Positions 58,328 through 64,000 of a DNA stretch of 64,000 nt are shown in pieces. Source of the stretch: Mesorhizobium shangrilense. GTDB taxonomy: Bacteria; Pseudomonadota; Alphaproteobacteria; Rhizobiales; Rhizobiaceae. Below the pieces are notes generated by a model. The model ran no database searches. It worked only from the letters and a program-made list of their open reading frames with translations, and was not told the origin of the DNA. The DNA is taken from contig NZ_JBEWSZ010000001.1 in the NCBI RefSeq assembly GCF_040537815.1, positions 496,001 to 560,000 of the forward strand, read 5' to 3'. Each line of letters begins with the position of its first letter. Position 1 is the stretch's first letter. The position numbers were made by a program, and so were the translations under genes.

Positions 58328-59122
58328 TCAGCCAAGCAGCAACCGGCCGAGATGGACCGGCAGGACTTCGGTGCGATACCAGGCGCTGGCGATCGGATCG
58401 GTGATCGGCGCGATGCCTTCGGTGGCGGCGGCCAGCGCCACTGCGATGCCGTGCTGGTCAAGCGTCCTGCCCAGCAGCGCCTTTTCTGTCGCCTTGGCGC
58501 GCATTGGCCGGTCTGCCATGCAGCCCAGCGCAATCCGGGCCGAGGAAACGGTGCCGTCTGGAGCCAGCAGCAGGACGGCGGCAATGCTGAGCACGGAGAC
58601 GCCCTTGGGTTTGACCCGCGACACTTTCAGGAAGCGGAAGCCGTCAGCCTGCGGCAGCGTGAAACTGACCGAGGTGATGATGGCGCGGCTGCCGTCCCGC
58701 CCGGCCAGGAAGGCCTCTATCGGCATCTCACCATCATCGGTGCTCACCGTGGCGTCGAGCGCCAACAAGGCAACCGTGAAATCGCCATAGGGCGCCGGCG
58801 CGAACAGATTGCCGCCGACGGTGGCCATATTGCGGATCGCCGGGCCGCCGACGGCGCGTGCTGCCTTGGTGAGCGTGCCGAGGTTCGGATGGCGGGTAAT
58901 CGCCGCCATCGTCACCGAGGCACCGATGCGGACATTATCGCCGATGATCTCGATGGCTGATAGCGCCGGGTCGGTCGAGCGGATGAGGCCGGAAACCGAG
59001 ACATCGCCTTCATTGGCGGCGCGCACCACCAGTGTGCCGCCTCCGAGATAGCGTGTGCCAGTCGACCTCAGCGCCGCATTGGCGTCCTTCACGGTTGCAA
59101 AAGTCTGCAGTGCCAGCGCCAT
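58328..59122 (-). CDS. FAD-binding subunit of the molybdenum hydroxylase
   Basis: 264 residues. FAD motif R-Y-L-G-G-G-T-L-V (about 24-32) and the second motif A-T-V-G-G-N-L (about 103-109) are those of CoxM/XdhB-type subunits, followed by the CO-dehydrogenase flavoprotein C-terminal domain. The GGGAG site precedes the ATG at 59122. It passes electrons from the iron-sulfur subunit to an unknown acceptor. Confidence 0.9.
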   Translation of the reverse strand: MALALQTFATVKDANAALRSTGTRYLGGGTLVVRAANEGDVSVSGLIRSTDPALSAIEIIGDNVRIGASVTMAAITRHPNLGTLTKAARAVGGPAIRNMATVGGNLFAPAPYGDFTVALLALDATVSTDDGEMPIEAFLAGRDGSRAIITSVSFTLPQADGFRFLKVSRVKPKGVSVLSIAAVLLLAPDGTVSSARIALGCMADRPMRAKATEKALLGRTLDQHGIAVALAAATEGIAPITDPIASAWYRTEVLPVHLGRLLLG

Positions 59123-59133
59123 GGCCCGCTCCC

Positions 59134-59577
59134 TCAGCCCTGTCCGGCGAAATGGTCCTTCAGGGCGTTGAAGCCACCCTGGAAGACATTGGCGCCCATG
59201 CCCGCGGCCAGCTTGTCGGCCTCCTCGGGTGCCGCGTCGAAGCTGGCGGTCCATTCGGCATAGGTACGCTCGCCGTCGGTTACGCGCCGCAGCTGCAGCG
59301 TTGCCTTATGGTTTGTCAGAGGCTGCGGCGTCTCCAGGATGGAGTAGCTGACAAGGAAATTGTCGTCGGAGAAATCGAGCAGCTTTTCGCGGATGCGCGC
59401 CCCGCTGGCGAGTTGGAAATTGCGCACACAGCCGATAGCGGTGGCATCCTTGCCGTCCTCGATATGGCTTTCGACCATACGGGGATGCCAGCCCGGCAGG
59501 CCGTTAAAGTCGCGGATGCGCGCCCAGACCTTTTCGACCGGCGCGTCGATGACGCTGGAGATGGTGACTTTGGCCAT
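59134..59577 (-). CDS. SRPBCC-family protein (CoxG-like)
   Basis: 147 residues, SRPBCC/Polyketide_cyc2 fold: S-S-V-I-D-A-P-V-E-K-V-W-A-R-I-R-D-F-N at the start, hydrophobic cavity residues, and an amphipathic C-terminal helix. Genes of this type (coxG) accompany CO-dehydrogenase-like operons and may anchor or assist the enzyme. First gene of the operon, with AAGGGAAC before its ATG. Confidence 0.82.
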   Translation of the reverse strand: MAKVTISSVIDAPVEKVWARIRDFNGLPGWHPRMVESHIEDGKDATAIGCVRNFQLASGARIREKLLDFSDDNFLVSYSILETPQPLTNHKATLQLRRVTDGERTYAEWTASFDAAPEEADKLAAGMGANVFQGGFNALKDHFAGQG

Positions 59578-59697
59578 ACCGATGTTCCCTTGCGAATGAT
59601 CGTTGCGGCAAGGGTAGGGCGGTGGTTCCGACGATGCTTATCAATGCGTCTTGAGCGCGTATCAAGGAGTCTGAAAAAGCGAGCTCGGTAGGCCGGC

Positions 59698-60522
59698 TCA
59701 GGCGGTCGCCCGTGCGGCTTCGCGGTAGAGCGTCGGCGGTACGCCGACATGGTCGCGGAAGAAGCGCGAGAAATTGCCTTGCGTGGTGAAGCCGAGATTG
59801 CAGGCGACAGAGATCAGCGGCTCCCGCGACCATTGCAACTGGCGCACCGCCTCTTCCATGCGCAGCGTGTTCCAATAGACATTGGGCGTCAGATTGGTCT
59901 GTTCCTTGAACAGGGCGAAGAAATGCGGTCGCGACAGGCCGACGCTGCGCGCCACGTCATCGAAAGAGATGCGCTCGCAGACATTGGCCCGCATCAGCTG
60001 GATCGCCTTGCGCACGCGAAAGTCCTGCATGGTGTTGATGCGGATGCGCGCCTCCTGCGGCGCCGAGGCGTCGGCGGCATCGAGCACCGAGTCGATGAAG
60101 CGCTCGATCTCGTAATTGGCGACATCGTCGACGCTTTCATTGTCGCTCAGATGGTCGAGCAGGCTGACGGCGGCCTGGTGTAGCCACGGCTCCAGCGTGA
60201 TCGCAGCCTGTGAAAACAGCGGCGCGGAGGAGGGCAGGTCACGACGGCGGCGTGCCCAATCGGGATCGATGTAGAAGGCCAGGAACAGGCCCGGTTTGCC
60301 CTGAGACAGGACGTGGCTGTGCGGCTGAAGCGAGTTGATGCCGGCAGCGGTGCAGGGTCCAAGCTGGACCGTCTCGCGGCCGATGGTCATCTCGCCGGCG
60401 GTACCTTCCAGCCAGATGATCAGATGCGCCTCGACATGGGCATGGGTGACGAAGTCGCTCGCGACATTCAGGACAGAAACATGTCCGAACCGGCCCCAGT
60501 AGAGCCTGATCGCTTCCGTCAT
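59698..60522 (-). CDS. AraC-family transcriptional regulator
   Basis: 274 residues: N-terminal cupin-like sensor (about 10-130) and C-terminal double helix-turn-helix (about 170-270) with S-F-D-D-V-A-R-S-V-G-L-S-R-P-H-F-F-A-L-F-K and the second motif G-F-T-T-Q-G-N-F-S-R-F-F-R. The ATG at 60522 is preferred over 60528 because GGAGG sits 8 bp before it. It lies 120 bp upstream of the molybdenum hydroxylase operon on the same strand and probably activates it. Confidence 0.87.
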   Translation of the reverse strand: MTEAIRLYWGRFGHVSVLNVASDFVTHAHVEAHLIIWLEGTAGEMTIGRETVQLGPCTAAGINSLQPHSHVLSQGKPGLFLAFYIDPDWARRRRDLPSSAPLFSQAAITLEPWLHQAAVSLLDHLSDNESVDDVANYEIERFIDSVLDAADASAPQEARIRINTMQDFRVRKAIQLMRANVCERISFDDVARSVGLSRPHFFALFKEQTNLTPNVYWNTLRMEEAVRQLQWSREPLISVACNLGFTTQGNFSRFFRDHVGVPPTLYREAARATA

Positions 60523-60913
60523 GGGCATATCCTCCCGCAAGCGACTGGCCTCCCTTCGCCTGCATGGGGATTGTGTGGCTGAGTTTGGGGGGGCGTCAAG
60601 GCGCGGGGCGAGGGCGGGCGTCCTGAATGCGGCGTGGCGGTGGATTTTCAGACTGAGCGATAGGCATTGAAATGAATAGCGGTTGGATGAGACGCGCCGG
60701 CGTTGGTTCTCCCTTCTCCCCCTTGTGGGAGAAGGTGGATCGGCGCGCAGCGCCGAGACGGATGAGGGGTGCTGGAAGAAATGAGGCGTTGCTGACCTGT
60801 CTCCGCACGCCGGATATGGACGAAGGTGTGTGCCAAGCTGGAGCACCCCTCATCCGACCGAGCTCCGCTCGGCCACCTTCTCCCACAGGGGGAGAAGGAA
60901 AGAACGCCAAGCT
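60523..60913. repeat. Intergenic region with two inverted palindromic repeats
   Basis: Copy 1 at about 60705-60775 (CTTCTCCCCCTTGTGGGAGAAG hairpin as 60712-60734, GGCGCGCAGCGCC and GGATGAGGGGTGC) and an inverted copy at about 60842-60899. They are nearly identical to the pair at 52155-52348. The rest, 60523-60700, should contain the araC promoter; no gene is seen. Confidence 0.7.
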
Positions 60914-61681
60914 TCACACCGAAGCCGTCATGCCGCCGTCGACATACAGCGTATGGCCGTTGACAAAGGACGAGGCATCGGAGGCGAGGAACACGGCGGC
61001 GCCGATCAGTTCGTCGACATGGCCCCAGCGCCCGGCCGGTGTGCGCTTTTCCAGCCAGGTGGAAAACTCTGGATTGTCGACAAGCGCCTGGTTCATCTCG
61101 GTGTGGAAATAGCCGGGCGCGATGGCGTTGATCTGCAGGCCATGCCTGGCCCAATCGGCGCACATGCCCCTTGTCAGGTTGCGGATCGCGCCCTTTGTCG
61201 CGGTATAGGGGGCAATGTTCGGCCGGGCGAGCTCGCTCTGCACCGAGCCGATGTTGATGATCTTGCCCTTGCCGCGCGTGATCATGTGGCGCGCGACCGC
61301 CTTGCCGGCGTGGAAGGCGCCGGAGACATTGGTCTTGAACAGGCGTTCCCACTGCTCCTCGGGAAAATCCTCGAGCGGGGCGCGGAATTGTATGCCGGCA
61401 TTGTTGACCAGGATATCGATGGCGCCAATCTCGGCCTCGATGCGGGCGACGTCGTCATGAACGGCGTGAAAATCGGTCACGTCGAAGATCGAGGCATGTG
61501 CCTTGAAGCCGGCATCACACAGCTTCGCGACGGCACCTGCAACCTTGGCCGGATCGCGGCCGTTGAGCACCACGCTTGCGCCGTGTTCAGCGAGGCCTCG
61601 CGCCAGCGCAAGGCCGATGCCTTGGCCCGAGCCGGTGACCAGCGCCAGCCGTCCATCGAGGCTGAACAGGGAATTTGTCAT
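60914..61681 (-). CDS. Short-chain dehydrogenase, gluconate 5-dehydrogenase-like
   Basis: 255 residues. Nucleotide motif T-G-S-G-Q-G-I-G (about 16-23), N-N-A-G, catalytic S (I-N-I-G-S-V-Q-S), Y-T-A-T-K (YxxxK) and the C-terminal Y-V-D-G-G-M. Overall pattern, including N-P-E-F-S-T-W-L and R-W-G-H-V-D-E-L, resembles gluconate 5-dehydrogenase/IdnO. It follows a sugar ABC permease by 38 bp on the same strand, so it likely oxidises or reduces the imported sugar or sugar acid. Confidence 0.88.
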   Translation of the reverse strand: MTNSLFSLDGRLALVTGSGQGIGLALARGLAEHGASVVLNGRDPAKVAGAVAKLCDAGFKAHASIFDVTDFHAVHDDVARIEAEIGAIDILVNNAGIQFRAPLEDFPEEQWERLFKTNVSGAFHAGKAVARHMITRGKGKIINIGSVQSELARPNIAPYTATKGAIRNLTRGMCADWARHGLQINAIAPGYFHTEMNQALVDNPEFSTWLEKRTPAGRWGHVDELIGAAVFLASDASSFVNGHTLYVDGGMTASV

Positions 61682-61719
61682 CGCATCATCCCGCATCGTC
61701 GGCCGGCTTCTCGCCGGCT

Positions 61720-62718
61720 TCAGTCGTTGCGCCTGAAATTGCGGATACGGTCGAACAGGACAGCAAGCAAGATGGCGCCGCCGATGAACACGCCTTGCCA
61801 GAAGGCGTTGATGCCAAGCAGGCCGAGACTGTTGCGGATCACCTCGATGAGGGCAGCACCGACGATGGCGCCGAAGGCGGTGCCGACGCCGCCGGCGAGG
61901 TTGGCGCCGCCAATGACGGTGGCGGCGATGACCTGCAGTTCCATGCCAGTGCCGATGTTGGTGGTGACGGCGCCCAGCCAGCCCGTCTCGATGATGCCGG
62001 CAATGCCGGCCGACAGCGCCGAGATCATATAGACGGCGACCTTGATCTGGCGCACGGGCACACCGGTCAGCGTCGCCGCGTGTTCGTTGCCGCCAATGGC
62101 GAAGATGTGCCGGCCGAACTTGGTCCAGCGCAGGGTGAAGCCCGTGATCAGCGCCAGCACGATGGTGTAGAGTACCGGATTGGCGATGCCGAACACCCAG
62201 GCGCCGCCGCCCAGCGCCAGAAGCTTGTCGTGATCCGGCCCGAACTGGAAGATGACGGTGTTGTTGGAGGCGACCATGGCCAGGCTGCGGGCGATCGACA
62301 GCATGCCGAGCGTCACCACGAAGGGCGGAAAGCCGAGATAGGCGATCAAGATGCCGTTGAAGGCGCCGATGGCGAGCGCGGTGGCGATCGAGGCGAGGAT
62401 GCCGATTTCGATCGAGTAGCCGGCATGCATGGTGACGGCCAGCACCATCGACGACAGGCACAGCACCGAGCCGACCGAGAGGTCGATGCCGCCGGTGATG
62501 ATGACGAACGTCATGCCGAGCGCGATGATGGCGACGAAAGTGACGTTGCGGGTGATGTTGTAGAGGTTTTTCGACGTGGCGAAGGCGTCGGTGGCAAACG
62601 ACAGGAACAGACAGGCCAGGATGACGGCGATCACCACCCAGAAGGTCTGGCTGGCAAACAACCTTGTCAGCAGCGACTGCTGCTTGTGTTCGATCGGCTG
62701 GTCAATTGTCAGTGCCAT
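61720..62718 (-). CDS. Sugar ABC transporter permease (RbsC/FrcC type)
   Basis: 332 residues, about nine hydrophobic segments, with G-G-I-D-L-S-V-G-S and G-G-A-N-L-A-G-G-V-G-T motifs. AAGGG before the ATG. Partner of the single-domain ATPase 41 bp upstream. Confidence 0.9.
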   Translation of the reverse strand: MALTIDQPIEHKQQSLLTRLFASQTFWVVIAVILACLFLSFATDAFATSKNLYNITRNVTFVAIIALGMTFVIITGGIDLSVGSVLCLSSMVLAVTMHAGYSIEIGILASIATALAIGAFNGILIAYLGFPPFVVTLGMLSIARSLAMVASNNTVIFQFGPDHDKLLALGGGAWVFGIANPVLYTIVLALITGFTLRWTKFGRHIFAIGGNEHAATLTGVPVRQIKVAVYMISALSAGIAGIIETGWLGAVTTNIGTGMELQVIAATVIGGANLAGGVGTAFGAIVGAALIEVIRNSLGLLGINAFWQGVFIGGAILLAVLFDRIRNFRRND

Positions 62719-62759
62719 CGTCGGCCCTTACCTGCTGCAAACGTTTGGAATGCCGGTCA

Positions 62760-63500
<741 letters not shown>

Positions 63501-63632
63501 CAGCCTTCTTGCCTCCCCATGATGCAGCCGCTGTTCCCGTCGTCAATGCGGGTTAAGCCCTGGCCTTCGCTCTCCCCAGCTCCTCCCGGGAAACAGCGAC
63601 GACTTCATTTACGCAAATGCCCACGCAGCCGT

Positions 63633-63676
63633 CAATTGTCAGACGAATAAGAACCGGCAATTGTCGGATGAATAGG
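63633..63676. promoter_or_regulatory. Two direct copies of a candidate operator
   Basis: CAATTGTCAGACGAATAAG (63633-63651) and CAATTGTCGGATGAATAGG (63658-63676) match at 16 of 19 bases, 25 bp apart. Each is a rough palindrome (ATTGTC..GAYGAAT), as expected for a dimeric regulator of the divergent sugar transport genes. Confidence 0.55.
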
Positions 63677-63765
63677 ATTTCACGGTTTTGAAAAATCCGT
63701 TTTGTAGGACAAATGGCATTGACGTCGGCGGCGCGCCGTTATTAGCTGAGACTTGGAGGAGTAAC

Positions 63766-63846
63766 ATGCCGATCCCCATGTTGCCGGTCTGCAGGGCGGG
63801 ATCAGATCATGCCAGCTCTGGTTGGAGCCGACACGATCGCATCTGA
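63766..63846 (+). CDS. Possible 26-aa leader peptide
   Basis: ATG at 63766 follows GGAGGAG at ideal spacing, the strongest ribosome site in the region, and the frame ends at 63846, about 120 bp before the exported-protein gene. The peptide contains one Cys and several Pro, Ser and Arg, with no membrane segment. It could be a leader peptide or a remnant. Confidence 0.3.
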   Translation: MPIPMLPVCRAGSDHASSGWSRHDRI

Positions 63847-63968
63847 AAATGCTTATCGATCTGGCTTGGCGACACGAGCGCTCGCGTAACGATCCTCTGT
63901 CATCTCGCATCCGGGTCGGTCTGTGTGGCGGGCACGCCGTGTCCGTCTTGTTTCAAGGGAGGACTGAC

Positions 63969-64000
63969 ATGAGGAAATCACTTCTGCTCGCTGCCGCCGC
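63969..64000 (+). CDS. Start of an exported protein, probably an ABC binding protein (partial)
   Basis: GGGAGG precedes the ATG at 63969. Ten codons are visible: M-R-K-S-L-L-L-A-A-A, the start of a signal peptide. Placement next to a sugar ABC permease and ATPase lacking a binding protein suggests this is it; not provable from the part in the window. Confidence 0.55.
   Translation, partial: MRKSLLLAAA

Larger units (their letters stand above)
63501..63968. other. Long intergenic region between ABC ATPase and exported protein
   Basis: Contains the direct repeats at 63633-63676, a small reading frame at 63766 with a strong ribosome site, and a TTGACG at 63719-63724. It should hold divergent promoters for both flanking genes. 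No full-length gene. Confidence 0.5.

Noticed and set aside
57182..58960. A 592-codon plus-strand frame opposite the molybdenum hydroxylase genes
   Set aside because: Antisense shadow; the minus strand has Fe-S, FAD and molybdopterin motifs with ribosome sites at each start.

Overview
The window is high-GC DNA from an alphaproteobacterium, most likely a Mesorhizobium or close relative in the Rhizobiales. The evidence is DUF982 and DUF2934 proteins, HWE/HisKA_2 kinases, an MprF/LpiA-type lipid lysyltransferase, a RirA-like TGA-N9-TCA box, several Frc/Rbs-type sugar ABC systems and palindromic intergenic repeats of the kind rhizobia carry. No rRNA, tRNA, CRISPR array, intact insertion sequence or phage was seen. 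Gene calls come from reading the sequence and family knowledge; no database search was run.

Layout. 1-25 kb is an envelope, signalling and stress region: a methyltransferase-like membrane protein, mprF, four sensor kinases (4583-6451, 8983-10053, 12108-13283, 20145-22397), a Crp/Fnr regulator, an Nramp-like transporter, a UvrD-like helicase, a frameshifted yihY, and many proteins under 120 residues. Two of these (14891-15082 and 24241-24435) are paralogues. 25.2-31.8 kb is one operon: GntR regulator, ADP-ribosylglycohydrolase, PfkB kinase and a four-gene polyamine-type ABC importer. It resembles E. coli yegTUVW with the transporter exchanged. 31.9-35.5 kb has a DMT exporter divergent from a LysR regulator and the two AcnX (cis-3-hydroxyproline dehydratase-type) subunits. 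35.9-40.2 kb is a haem/iron locus: siderophore-interacting protein and TonB receptor, divergent from hmuT across a RirA-like box. 40.3-44.4 kb holds an aromatic ammonia-lyase homologue lacking the MIO serine, an ornithine-cyclodeaminase-family gene and an MFS exporter.

44.7-52.1 kb is a sugar-type ABC operon in which one permease is fused to an SMP-30/lactonase-like domain, followed by a second SMP-30-like protein, a double ATPase and an AhpD-like protein. 52.4-59.6 kb (minus strand) is a molybdenum hydroxylase operon: SRPBCC/CoxG, FAD subunit, 2Fe-2S subunit, a molybdopterin subunit split into two genes, MoxR ATPase, CoxE-like VWA protein and an amidohydrolase, with an AraC regulator upstream. 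60.9-64 kb carries an SDR dehydrogenase, a sugar ABC permease and ATPase, and the start of an exported protein on the opposite strand.

Most worth following: the yeg-like salvage operon, the lyase without its MIO serine, the permease-lactonase fusion, the split molybdopterin subunit with a palindromic repeat read through in the neighbouring coxE-like gene, the 7-bp duplication that breaks yihY, and an sRNA-like transcript near 8.2 kb.
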